In this document: positions 35,942-44,433 of the stretch, piece after piece
Position numbering within the stretch: the first letter of the stretch is position 1
Layout: every line of letters begins with the position of its first letter
Source of the DNA: CAWELS01 sp964468205
GTDB taxonomy: Bacteria; Acidobacteriota; Terriglobia; Bryobacterales; Bryobacteraceae
NCBI GenBank assembly: GCA_964468205.1
Contig: CAYXVG010000001.1
Location: forward strand, 186,001 to 250,000
Length of the DNA stretch: 64,000 bases
Direction of reading: 5' to 3'
Made by a program: the position numbers and the translations under genes
The notes under the pieces: generated by a model
The model's database searches: none
What the model saw: the letters and a program-made list of their open reading frames with translations, nothing else
What the model was told of the DNA's origin: nothing

Positions 35942-36181
35942 CTAGCTCGCCGCTTTCGCCTTCTTCTTGGTCGTGCGCTTGCGGGCCCGCGTTTTCTTCA
36001 CCGGCGGCTCCCGGTCCAGCTTGGAGAGGTGGGGAACGGCGATCGACGCAACGAATTTCTTCTCCCCGTGGTCGTCGAATGAGATAACCACGTACTGATC
36101 GTCACAGGTAAGCACGGTACCGGCTCCAAACTTCGGATGCTCGATTTGAGCGTTCTGCTGAAATGCGGATTTGCTGGCCAT
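35942..36181 (-). CDS. Small Tudor/KOW-like protein with lysine-rich tail
   Basis: 79 residues from ATG 36181, where the recognisable domain begins; the open frame reaches 36319 but overlaps the region upstream of the subtilase. Residues 13-50 read IEHPKFGAGTVLTCDDQYVV and then ISFDDHGEKKFVAS. This is the HPxFGxGxV...F.D.G.K pattern of the Tudor-like domain found at the C-terminus of UvrD/PcrA helicases, where it contacts RNA polymerase. The last 20 residues are mostly Lys/Arg/Ala (TRARKRTTKKKAKAAS), suggesting nucleic-acid binding. Freestanding copies are small proteins of unknown function. It is upstream of purQ on the same strand, 102 nt away. Confidence 0.7.
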   Translation of the reverse strand: MASKSAFQQNAQIEHPKFGAGTVLTCDDQYVVISFDDHGEKKFVASIAVPHLSKLDREPPVKKTRARKRTTKKKAKAAS

Positions 36182-36307
36182 CAAGTACAATGCCTCTATA
36201 TCTAGGTTAACAAATAAGTTATGCCGTGTCGAGCCGCGCAAGCCGCTATCCCTCTGTAACTGAAAAGGATGGCCGCGCGTCACTCGTGCGAAAGGAACCC
36301 ACGATTC

Positions 36308-39300
36308 ATGCTGCGCCACGCACTCGCTTTCACCGTCCTTTTGTTGCTCTCCCCACCGTCATCCGCCGCCAGCCGCCACGACCGCTACGCGCTGATCCTC
36401 GATGAGCCGCCGGTGGCCGAACAGATGGCCAAGGAGGGCCGCCCCGCCCGCCATGCCGCCGCGGCCGGTCCCGAGGTGGAACGCCTCCGCGCCCGCCAGC
36501 GCGATCTCGAAAAGACGCTGGCGGCCCGCGAGATCGATGTCACCGGCGCCACCCAGCGCATCCTCAACGCCGTCTTCGTCCGTGCCGCCCGCAGCCAGGT
36601 TCCAGCGCTCAAGGCTCTGCCCGGCGTCCGGCGCGTCGTGCGCATGATGCCGCTCGAACGGCAAATGAACCGCGCGGTGGAGATCGTAAGAGCCACCGCC
36701 GCATGGTCTCGGATCGGGGGAATGGAGAACGCCGGTGCGGGCGTGAGAATCGCAGTCCTCGATACAGGCATCGATCACGAACACCCGGCCTTCCAAGACC
36801 CGGCCCTCGACTCTCCTCCCGGATATCCCGTCTGCGCCGGTGATGATTGCAACTTCGCAAACAACAAGATCATCGCGGTCCGCAGCTATGTGGATCTGCT
36901 CGTTTTGCCCGGGCTTCCGGAGATTTCCCGCCCGGATGATTTGTCGCCCCGGGACCGCGTGGGACACGGCACGGCCGTCGCGATGGTGGCCGCCGGCATG
37001 CCCTCCACCGGTCCTGCCGCCACCGCGTCGGGCGTCGCCCCCAAGGCGTTCCTCGGCAACTACAAGATCTTCGGCTCGCCCGGGGTTAACGACGTGACCT
37101 TCGATGACGTCATCCTGCAGGCGCTCGAAGACGCTCTCGTTGACGGAATGGACATCGCCGTGCTGCCGGTTGGCAGAGCCGCTGAATGGATGCCCAGCGA
37201 TCGGGGAGAAATCTGCGGTATCGACGGTGATGAGCCTTGCGATGTACGCGCCGCCGCCGTGGAAACGGCTGTGAGCGCGGGGCTCACGGTCGTCGTTCCC
37301 GCCGGCAACGACGGCGACCTCAGCCCCGCCGGAGCGCGGTTCCCCACCGAAGCCTCGATCAATTCGCCCGGAACGGCCCCCTCCGCGATCACCGTCGGCG
37401 CCACCACCAACAGCCACATCTTCTTCAACCTGGTGAAAGTCGCCAGTGGTCCATCCAGCCTTCAAGAGATCCTCGCCCTGTTCGGCGATGGCCCTACCCC
37501 AGCAGCCCCACTCACCGCGCCGCTCCGTGACGTCGGGGCCGCCGAACCGAATGCCAGGGCCTGCAGCCCCGTCGGCGCTGGAACGCTCACCGGCGCAATC
37601 GCTCTGGTGGACCGCGGCGACTGCTCCTTCGCTACCAAGATCATCAATGTCCAGAACGGAGGGGCCGTCGGCGCGATCATCATCAATACCGATTCGGACT
37701 TCATCTTCCCGATGGTGGATCTCATCGATACCGGTATTCCCGCCGTCATGATCGGCAACACCGACGGTGAAGACCTGCGCAGCTTCGTCAACTCCAACCC
37801 GGATGCGCCGGCCACCTTGGACCCCGCTCTCGTCGCCGTCGATAGCTTCGCCGATGACATCGCCTTCTTCAGCTCGCGCGGGCCCAACATCGAGGGCAAC
37901 TCGATAAAACCTGAAATCATGGCTCCCGGCACCGACCTCTACATGGCCACGCAAACCTTTGATCCGAACGGCGACATGTGGAACCCAAGCGGCTTCACGG
38001 CGGCGCAAGGAACCAGCTTCTCGACCGGTTTCATCGCTGGCGCTGCCGCCATCGCCAAGCAACAAAATCCGTTCTTCGGCCCGGCCGAGCTGAAGTCCGC
38101 CGTCGTGAACACCGCCACGCCCCGGGACCAACTCGCGGATTTCGATGAGAACGGAACGCAGATCCCTGTAAGCGTCAAAGCCGCCGGAGCGGGCCGGCTG
38201 AACATGGAGTTGGCCGCGAGGACGACCGTTACCGCCAATCCCGCCACTCTGTCCTTCGGCGCAATCAATGGCGATCTGCCATCCCGCGGGCTCGTAATCA
38301 CCAATCACGGTGGCTCGCCGGCGAATCTGACTCTGGCGGTGGACCCGCCTGATCAGCGAATCACCTTAAGCTCCACCGCCCTGAACCTGGCCCCCGCCGG
38401 CTCCGAGCAGATATCGGTGAGCGTGAACGCCGACCCGCCGCCCGGCGCCTACGAAGGCTCCGTGGTCGTCACCGGCGGCGGAACGGTTATACGGATCCCC
38501 TATCTCTACCTCAAAGGCGACGGCGTCCCGTTTAGCGTGACTCCTCTCGCCGGCGTCGACTTCATTGGAAACGTCAACGAGTGGATCGACCAGGTCGAGT
38601 TCAACCTCAGCTTCAAGGTGCTGGACCGCCACGGCGTTCCCGTGGGCGGCGTCCCGGTGCTGTTCCGCTCTGTGTTGGGCGGCGGCACGATAGCTCTGGC
38701 GACCGAGTTCACTGACGAGATCGGTATCGCCGCGGCTAATGCCACTCTCGGGCCCAACCCAGGTGAACAGGAATTCACGGGCGAGGTCGAGAACCGTGAC
38801 GGATTGGTCGCTATCTTCTCCGGCCGCGCCAAGCTGCGGCCCGTGATCAACCAGGGCGGAGTCGTCAACGCGGCCAGCTTCGAAACCGGGGAAGGGCTGG
38901 CCCCCGGTTCCTATATCTCTATCTTCGGCAGCAGCCTGAGCGAGGCGTTTCGCACCTTCAACACCCCTTATCTTCCCCTCTCGCTCGCCGGCGTGAGCGT
39001 GAGCTTCGACAGCCAGGGAACCAGCCTTCCGGGGCGGCTCCATTTCGTCAGCTCCGGCCAGGTCAACGTCCAGGTCCCTTGGGAGCTCATGGGCCGGAAC
39101 TCCGTCCAGGTCAAGGTAAGCACCGGACCGCTCACGGAGAGTTCCCTGTTGACGGTTCCCCTTAAGAACCACTCCCCGGCCATGTTCGAGATCGCCGACC
39201 CGGGCGGCTCGGGACGCGTGGTCGCGGCCGCCCTGGACGGCGGCTTCCAGGTCATCGGATCTACGAATCCGGCCAGGCGCGGCCAGGTGGTCCAGCTCTT

Positions 39301-39568
39301 CGTGAACGGCCTGGGGCCGGTCGACAACACGCCGCCTTCCGGGGAAATCACCCCGGCCTCGCCGCTCGCCCGCACCCTTGAGACTCCAACCGTCACCATT
39401 GGCGGCTGGGACTCCTCCGTCCAGTTCAGCGGATTGGCCCCCTTCAACGTCGGGCTCTACCAAGTGAACGCGGAGGTACCCACAGGGCTCTCTCCGGGAC
39501 TCTATGAGGTGGTGATCACCATCGGCGGCGTGCAGTCCAAGTCTGCCTTGCTCTACGTCGGCGACTGA
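36308..39568 (+). CDS. Secreted subtilisin-like protease with PA insert and Solibacter C-terminal domain
   Basis: 1086 residues from ATG 36308 (signal LAFTVLLLLSPPSSAAS), with an AAAGGA upstream. After an inhibitor-I9-type propeptide (about 25-115) comes the S8 domain. Its triad is Asp152 (VLDTGID), His220 (GHGT) and Ser570 (GTSFS), with oxyanion Asn in PAGNDG. A protease-associated domain (about 410-510; GAIALVDRGDCSFATKI) is inserted before the Ser motif. Then follow two beta-sandwich domains (about 640-860) and a C-terminal Solibacter-type domain (VVNAASFETGEGLAPGSYIS, QVNAEVP). The protein should be secreted and degrade extracellular protein. Full triad and length suggest it is active, in contrast to the decayed subtilase at 3649-4646. 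Confidence 0.92.
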   Translation: MLRHALAFTVLLLLSPPSSAASRHDRYALILDEPPVAEQMAKEGRPARHAAAAGPEVERLRARQRDLEKTLAAREIDVTGATQRILNAVFVRAARSQVPALKALPGVRRVVRMMPLERQMNRAVEIVRATAAWSRIGGMENAGAGVRIAVLDTGIDHEHPAFQDPALDSPPGYPVCAGDDCNFANNKIIAVRSYVDLLVLPGLPEISRPDDLSPRDRVGHGTAVAMVAAGMPSTGPAATASGVAPKAFLGNYKIFGSPGVNDVTFDDVILQALEDALVDGMDIAVLPVGRAAEWMPSDRGEICGIDGDEPCDVRAAAVETAVSAGLTVVVPAGNDGDLSPAGARFPTEASINSPGTAPSAITVGATTNSHIFFNLVKVASGPSSLQEILALFGDGPTPAAPLTAPLRDVGAAEPNARACSPVGAGTLTGAIALVDRGDCSFATKIINVQNGGAVGAIIINTDSDFIFPMVDLIDTGIPAVMIGNTDGEDLRSFVNSNPDAPATLDPALVAVDSFADDIAFFSSRGPNIEGNSIKPEIMAPGTDLYMATQTFDPNGDMWNPSGFTAAQGTSFSTGFIAGAAAIAKQQNPFFGPAELKSAVVNTATPRDQLADFDENGTQIPVSVKAAGAGRLNMELAARTTVTANPATLSFGAINGDLPSRGLVITNHGGSPANLTLAVDPPDQRITLSSTALNLAPAGSEQISVSVNADPPPGAYEGSVVVTGGGTVIRIPYLYLKGDGVPFSVTPLAGVDFIGNVNEWIDQVEFNLSFKVLDRHGVPVGGVPVLFRSVLGGGTIALATEFTDEIGIAAANATLGPNPGEQEFTGEVENRDGLVAIFSGRAKLRPVINQGGVVNAASFETGEGLAPGSYISIFGSSLSEAFRTFNTPYLPLSLAGVSVSFDSQGTSLPGRLHFVSSGQVNVQVPWELMGRNSVQVKVSTGPLTESSLLTVPLKNHSPAMFEIADPGGSGRVVAAALDGGFQVIGSTNPARRGQVVQLFVNGLGPVDNTPPSGEITPASPLARTLETPTVTIGGWDSSVQFSGLAPFNVGLYQVNAEVPTGLSPGLYEVVITIGGVQSKSALLYVGD

Positions 39569-39648
39569 TGCGGCTTGCGCCGCGAAGCCTTACGGTCTAA
39601 CCTTATCCTCTATAGACGGTTGCTATCACCGTCCGAAGGAGGAGAAGA

Positions 39649-40467
39649 ATGGACCAGCTTACTGCACTTGTCTCGATGGAGAAGTTGACCGAATACGCCG
39701 TCAACATTATCGGGGCATTATTACTACTACTCGTCGCCTGGATCATCGCCGGTTGGGTGGGTGGCGCGACAGCCCGCGGGCTTCGCAAAGCCAATGTCGA
39801 CGAAACGCTCGCCAAGTTCTTTAGCAATTTCGCCAAGTATACGGTTCTGGTGCTCGCCATCCTCGCTTGCCTGGGGATCTTCGGCGTCCAGACCACCAGC
39901 TTCGCTGCAGTGCTGGCCGCTGCCGGCTTCGCCATCGGCCTCGCATTCCAGGGCACGCTTTCCAATTTCTCGGCGGGCGTCATGCTCCTCACCTTCCGGC
40001 CCTTTAAGGTAGGCGACGTGATCTCCGTGGCCGGCGTGACCGCGAAAGTGCAGGAGATCGAGCTCTTCGCGACGATACTCGATACACCGGATAATCGCCG
40101 CATCATCATGCCGAACTCCACCATCTTCGGCAGCACGATTGAGAACATCACCTTCCACGACACCCGGCGCGTCGACGTCTCGGTCGGCACGGACTACTCG
40201 GCCAATCTCGCCGAAACCCGCCAGGTGCTCGAAGCCGTGGCTAACTCCGATCCCGCCAAGCTGCCTGACCAGGACAGCCAGGTCTACCTGCTTGAATTGG
40301 GCGCCTCCAGCATTAACTGGGTTCTGCGGGTCTGGACCAAAACCGAGGACTACTGGGCGGCCCGCGAGCGCATCACCAACAACGTGAAGGAAGAGCTCGA
40401 CAAGGCAGGAATCGGGATTCCGTTCCCGCAAATGGATATCCACCTCGACGGCAAGCTGATGCAATAA
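39649..40467 (+). CDS. mscS: Small-conductance mechanosensitive channel, MscS type
   Basis: 272 residues, close to E. coli MscS (286). Three membrane helices (about 17-42, 60-82, 88-112) are followed by the pore-lining TM3 with its Gly/Ala pattern, AAAGFAIGLAFQGTLSNFS. Next comes the beta-domain (FRPFKVGDVISVAGVTAKVQ; NSTIFGSTIENIT) and the C-terminal alpha/beta domain. It releases solutes on hypo-osmotic shock. A strong ribosome-binding site (AAGGAGG) lies before the ATG. A small dyad, GACGG/CCGTC with 9-nt spacer, is at about 39614-39632. It is followed 21 nt later by a second, larger MscS homolog. Confidence 0.94.
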   Translation: MDQLTALVSMEKLTEYAVNIIGALLLLLVAWIIAGWVGGATARGLRKANVDETLAKFFSNFAKYTVLVLAILACLGIFGVQTTSFAAVLAAAGFAIGLAFQGTLSNFSAGVMLLTFRPFKVGDVISVAGVTAKVQEIELFATILDTPDNRRIIMPNSTIFGSTIENITFHDTRRVDVSVGTDYSANLAETRQVLEAVANSDPAKLPDQDSQVYLLELGASSINWVLRVWTKTEDYWAARERITNNVKEELDKAGIGIPFPQMDIHLDGKLMQ

Positions 40468-40488
40468 CCGAGGCCCCGGGAATCATCG

Positions 40489-42006
40489 ATGCAACTGCTT
40501 CGGGAATGGTTGCAGCAGCGGCTTGGCTTGGCGCCCGGCATCCAGGACGCGATTGTTCTGCCGTTGATTGCAATCCTTGTCCTGTGGATGATCCGCGAGG
40601 CGCTGCTGGCCGTCGCGTGGCGCTATGTCGCCAAGCCCGAGCGGCGGCGATTCTGGCGCCAAGTTTCTTTCTACATCATGGCCCTCGCCGGTCTCGCGGT
40701 GTTTGGCGGGATGTGGATCACCAGCCTGCGCCGGATCTCCGAAATCCTCGGCGCCAGAACCGAACCGGAGCGCCAGCAGGTGGAATCGGTTCTACTCGGG
40801 GTAGTCTACGCAATTCTCGCAACCGCGATTCTGGCGCTCCTGCTGCGTCTGCTCTGGCTTGGCCACCATTGGGCCGTCCGCAGAACGAATGAATGGTGCG
40901 CCGCCATTCCGGGAGTCCGGGTGCAGAAAGCGGTCCTCCTCACCCAGGAGCGCATCCGGGACCTCGCCATTATCGGCTTCCGCATTGCCCGGGCCCTCGT
41001 CGTTCTGCTGCTGTTGTACTTCTACATCCCGCTCGTGCTGAGCCAGTTTCCGTTCACTCGCGAGTGGGGCGGCACGCTGCTTGCCTGGGTGCTCGGCTCG
41101 GCGGCCAGGATCAGCACGGCGGTCATCGGCTACCTGCCGAATCTCATCTACATCGTTCTGATCCTGCTGTTCGTCCGTTACATCATGCGCTTTGTCCGCT
41201 TCCTGATGTCCGGAGTCGGCCGCGGCGAAATCGTGCTGCCGGGCTTTGACCCGGAATGGGCGGACCCCACATATAAGCTGTCACGGGTAGTGGCCGCCCT
41301 GCTCACCATGGTGGTCTGCTATCCACTGTTGCCCGGCGCCGGTTCGCAGGTCTTCCGGGGTTTCTCGATTTTCGTCGGCGCTCTGGTCACCTTCGGATCC
41401 ACCGCGGTGGTGGGGAACGTCATTTCGGGAATCGTGCTCACCTACACCCGTTCGTTCCGAATCGGGGACCGCGTGCAGATCGGCGATAGCGTTGGTGAAG
41501 TGCTGGAGAAAACCCTCTTCGTAACCCGGATCCGGACGGTCAAAAACGAGGTCGTGACCATTCCCAACGGCGTCGTACTCGGCGGGAGGATTCTGAACTA
41601 CAGCGCCGTCGCCGAGGAGCGCGGCCTGATACTTCCCGTCATCGTCGGCATAGGCTACGACACCGATTGGCGCCGTGTGCACGAACTCCTCCTCGGCGCG
41701 GCTCGGAAAACCGAAAATGTGCTGGATTCTCCGGAACCCTTCGTCTGGCAGCAGAGCCTGGATAACTACGCCGTCACCTATGAGCTCAATGCCTACACCA
41801 AGTCCCCGAGAGAGATCGGGGCAACTCACTCGGAACTTCGCAAGAACGTTCTCGACGCCTTCAACGAAGCCGGTATCGAGATCATGACGCCTTCGGTTAG
41901 CGCCCTCCGCGACGCCAACCAGCCCGCTATTCCACCGGAGTTCAACCCCAAGGTCTCGGACTTTCCCGGCTTCCGTTTCCTCGACCCCAACCGCCCACCG
42001 AAGTAG
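40489..42006 (+). CDS. Larger mechanosensitive ion channel of the MscS family
   Basis: 505 residues. Five or so membrane helices (about 20-40, 62-83, 100-125, 165-190, 205-235) precede the pore helix region FGSTAVVGNVISGIVLTYTR and the MscS beta-domain (FRIGDRVQIGDSVGEVLEKT, RTVKNEVVTIPNGVVLGG). A C-terminal cytoplasmic alpha/beta domain and a Pro-rich end follow. The extra N-terminal helices resemble YnaI/YbdG-class channels. It probably forms an operon with the preceding mscS; the two are not close paralogs outside the pore and beta-domain. Confidence 0.88.
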   Translation: MQLLREWLQQRLGLAPGIQDAIVLPLIAILVLWMIREALLAVAWRYVAKPERRRFWRQVSFYIMALAGLAVFGGMWITSLRRISEILGARTEPERQQVESVLLGVVYAILATAILALLLRLLWLGHHWAVRRTNEWCAAIPGVRVQKAVLLTQERIRDLAIIGFRIARALVVLLLLYFYIPLVLSQFPFTREWGGTLLAWVLGSAARISTAVIGYLPNLIYIVLILLFVRYIMRFVRFLMSGVGRGEIVLPGFDPEWADPTYKLSRVVAALLTMVVCYPLLPGAGSQVFRGFSIFVGALVTFGSTAVVGNVISGIVLTYTRSFRIGDRVQIGDSVGEVLEKTLFVTRIRTVKNEVVTIPNGVVLGGRILNYSAVAEERGLILPVIVGIGYDTDWRRVHELLLGAARKTENVLDSPEPFVWQQSLDNYAVTYELNAYTKSPREIGATHSELRKNVLDAFNEAGIEIMTPSVSALRDANQPAIPPEFNPKVSDFPGFRFLDPNRPPK

Positions 42007-42020
42007 CAACCGCCGTTTCT

Positions 42021-42761
42021 TCACGCCCGAATCACATAAAACACATATCCGTACCCGTCCCCAAACCGCTCGTACATTCCAATTTCCACGTCCGTCTCCC
42101 GGATCACCGCTTCCAACGCCGAACCGGCGGCGGCCTGCGCTTTCAAAGAAGCGCACCGCTCCCGTAACGGTGTGTAGAAGTCCCTCCACCAGTCCTCCCC
42201 CGGCAGCGCGAACGTATCCACGACTTCGTACCCCGCGCGCCGGGCCTTCCCGCAATTGCCGGCCACCGAAGTCATGGCCGGATAGCACTCCCGCCAGTAG
42301 TCACGGATCTCGGCCGGAGGATCATCCACTAGCCAGGTAATTTCGGTAAACGCGACGAATCCACCGGGCCGCAGCGCCGGCCGCCACAATCGCAGCCCCC
42401 GCTCAACGCCAATCTGGTAGATTGCCCCTTCCGACCAGATCAGGTCCACGCTCCCCGCGGTCAACTCCAACGAATCCATCGATGAGCGCAGCGTTTCGAT
42501 CCGCTCTGCAACGCCGGCCGCCGAAGCGCGCCGCTCCAGTTCGTCAAGATAAGGCTGATGCAGATCAACGGCCGTAATCCGCCCTCCCAACTCGCGGGCG
42601 AGGATGAGCGTCTGGGCGCCGTTGCCGCATCCAAGATCGAAAATCGTGGGGAAAGCCGGCAGCGCTCCCAGTAGGCTGATCGCCCGTTTTGTGCTCGCCT
42701 CGCTCCCCGGACCCAGCCTCGGCAGCCCGCTATGGACGTGGAAGAAGGCCGGTTCAGTCAT
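42021..42761 (-). CDS. SAM-dependent class I methyltransferase
   Basis: 246 residues. Motif I FDLGCGNGAQTLIL binds S-adenosylmethionine, followed by ITAVDLHQPYLDELE (acidic ribose-binding loop), SVDLIWSEGAIYQIG (motif II region) and LRPGGFVAFTEITW (motif III). The substrate is not evident from the C-terminal third, which contains EVVDTFALPGEDWW. Its ATG overlaps the end of the coiled-coil gene by 8 nt, and it is the last gene of the five-gene operon starting at 46918. It could modify the product of the two GT-B-like proteins, but that is inference. Confidence 0.85.
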   Translation of the reverse strand: MTEPAFFHVHSGLPRLGPGSEASTKRAISLLGALPAFPTIFDLGCGNGAQTLILARELGGRITAVDLHQPYLDELERRASAAGVAERIETLRSSMDSLELTAGSVDLIWSEGAIYQIGVERGLRLWRPALRPGGFVAFTEITWLVDDPPAEIRDYWRECYPAMTSVAGNCGKARRAGYEVVDTFALPGEDWWRDFYTPLRERCASLKAQAAAGSALEAVIRETDVEIGMYERFGDGYGYVFYVIRA

Positions 42762-43107
42762 CGCCGGATTCGCTTTCGCCGCCGCCAGGCCTCTCGACCT
42801 GATTCGCCGCCGTCTCCTTCAGCCCGGCAACATCTTCAAGCGCCTTGTCAATCGCTTCCTCCAATTCACCCTTCGCCGACAGCCGCAGGATCTTCTTCTT
42901 TACCGCGTGTAAGTCACCCTCGATCCGATTCAGAGTATTCACCATGTGAATGGAGGACTGGAGCATCGCCGTCTGCGAGCGCGCCATCCGGTTGTTCTGG
43001 TCGATGATGAGATCCATGGCGTGATCAACGTGATCCAGCCTCTCGTGGACGCTCTTGGTCAGCGCATGGCCGAATATGCGCAGGAAGCTCTTGATGGGTC
43101 CGGTCAT
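42754..43107 (-). CDS. Hypothetical coiled-coil protein in the glycosyltransferase-like operon
   Basis: 117 residues, not recognised. Residues 5-100 are predicted helical with heptad-like spacing (LTKSVHERLDHVDHAMDLII, NTLNRIEGDLHAVKKKIL). The C-terminus is acidic and disordered (ERPGGGESESGDD). There is no signal peptide or membrane helix. Its start overlaps the stop of the upstream GT-B-like gene (ATGA), and its end overlaps the methyltransferase start by 8 nt, so it is translationally coupled on both sides. It may act as an oligomerisation or tethering partner. Confidence 0.7.
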   Translation of the reverse strand: MTGPIKSFLRIFGHALTKSVHERLDHVDHAMDLIIDQNNRMARSQTAMLQSSIHMVNTLNRIEGDLHAVKKKILRLSAKGELEEAIDKALEDVAGLKETAANQVERPGGGESESGDD

Positions 43108-44429
43108 GACGATTGTTCCTTCTGCTTCACCAGTTCCTCCACGTCTGGACGCGGGCGCCGCATGAGGTCTTCATACCGCGAATCGAATGCCTCGCCGCGT
43201 TCGAGCGACTGCCAGATCCACTCCGCCGCTCCGGCGTCAGTGAACCGCGCGGCCAAGGCCAGCGCCCGCCGGCGCATCCCCTCGTTCACTTCCGGCCGTG
43301 TGATCTCCTCCACCGCCGCCCGGAAAGCCTCCGTACCGTAGGGCGTTACGATGCCGACCCCTAGCTCGCGGGTAAAGCGCGCCGCCCCCGTTTCCTCGCT
43401 CCCCACCACCAGGAATGGAGCATGGGATGTGGCCATGATAAACGGAATACGGCTTGGCAGGCTCAGTTGCGCGATGAAGCGCCGGTCGTCGTCCTCCTCG
43501 AGGGTACCCGTGGGAACCACGACAAACGCCGTCTGCCGCAGAGCGTCCACAAGGTCGGGATCCGCCAGGGGCGGCCCCGGCGGGATCTCGATGCCGTCCG
43601 CCGCCAACTCCTCGGGCGAACCCTGCAGGTAGCGCAAGTGGTTCGTCGAGTACCAAACCAGCTTCAAGCCCGTTCCGCGGACCGTCGCGCGCAGCAAGTC
43701 CAGCCAGCGCTGTCCCCAGATATTGCCGAGAATCGCTCCCGTGTTCGGCTCGGCCAGACATTCGTCCAGAGGCACGGGCTCCGCCAGGATGTGCCGGGCG
43801 GGAATCACCGGCGGCATCAGCCAGAACCTGTGCCGATATCTGGCTTCATACGCGACGGCCAGCTCGGTCGAGATCGCCAGGCGCAGGACCGACTTCTCGA
43901 GCAGCTCGCCCATCAATGCGTCCGGGATTCCTTTGGCGCATATATTCTGGTCGTCCATTAGATAGGTGACCAGGGGCGCGCCGGAAATCTCCCGCAAGGC
44001 AAGCGCGGTGCGCACGTCATCCGCGAAATAGGGGACACAGAGAATCCGGCCGACGGTGTTCTCGCCGAGCGCCTCGCTTACGTTGCGCAGGACTCGATCC
44101 CGTCCCGCCCCCTCGTGCGCAATCAAAAGGTCTAGATCGCCGAACGACTGCTGACCGCCGAAATGGTTTTCCGACCGGATGGATAGAATGTTCGGATACC
44201 GCCCGAACAGCCGCTCAAGCAGCACCCCCACGCCGTGCCGGTTGTTCACCTCGATGTGGGCAACAATGGCGTCTGCATTGCGCAGCGGTAACTCCACTTC
44301 TCCGCGGGCGACGCCGCTGTGCTCCTCGGTGGGCAGCGGCCTCGCCTCGAGCCCTTCCTTGGCCAGCTCCAGCAGTTCGTGCGCCAGCAGGTCGTTGATG
44401 CGGAACGCCGGGTCGTACTGAAACTCCAT
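43104..44429 (-). CDS. GT-B-like glycosyltransferase homolog, second tandem copy
   Basis: 441 residues and clearly paralogous to the adjacent upstream protein. Shared blocks in the same order are: HGVGVLLERLFG (copy 1 HGTGPLVKRVFG), ILSIRSENHFGG (FSIRSKNDWGD), VTYLMDDQNI (CNWLMDDQNV), FVVVPTGTLEEDDDRRFIAQ (YVIVPIGTLEQ), and MATSHAPFLVVGSEETGAAR (AAAHTPMLLIGSEETCGAR). The Rossmann-type halves and a C-terminal acceptor-like HxPxLxxGSEETG stretch suggest a GT-B fold, but I cannot assign a family. No signal peptide: cytoplasmic. It starts 4 nt after the first copy ends. Confidence 0.7.
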   Translation of the reverse strand: MEFQYDPAFRINDLLAHELLELAKEGLEARPLPTEEHSGVARGEVELPLRNADAIVAHIEVNNRHGVGVLLERLFGRYPNILSIRSENHFGGQQSFGDLDLLIAHEGAGRDRVLRNVSEALGENTVGRILCVPYFADDVRTALALREISGAPLVTYLMDDQNICAKGIPDALMGELLEKSVLRLAISTELAVAYEARYRHRFWLMPPVIPARHILAEPVPLDECLAEPNTGAILGNIWGQRWLDLLRATVRGTGLKLVWYSTNHLRYLQGSPEELAADGIEIPPGPPLADPDLVDALRQTAFVVVPTGTLEEDDDRRFIAQLSLPSRIPFIMATSHAPFLVVGSEETGAARFTRELGVGIVTPYGTEAFRAAVEEITRPEVNEGMRRRALALAARFTDAGAAEWIWQSLERGEAFDSRYEDLMRRPRPDVEELVKQKEQSS

Positions 44430-44433
44430 CGCG

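Noticed and set aside
36359..38308. 649-codon minus-strand frame opposite the subtilase
   Set aside because: The opposite strand encodes an intact S8 protease with full catalytic triad; the shadow has Gly/Asp/Arg-biased composition and no motif.
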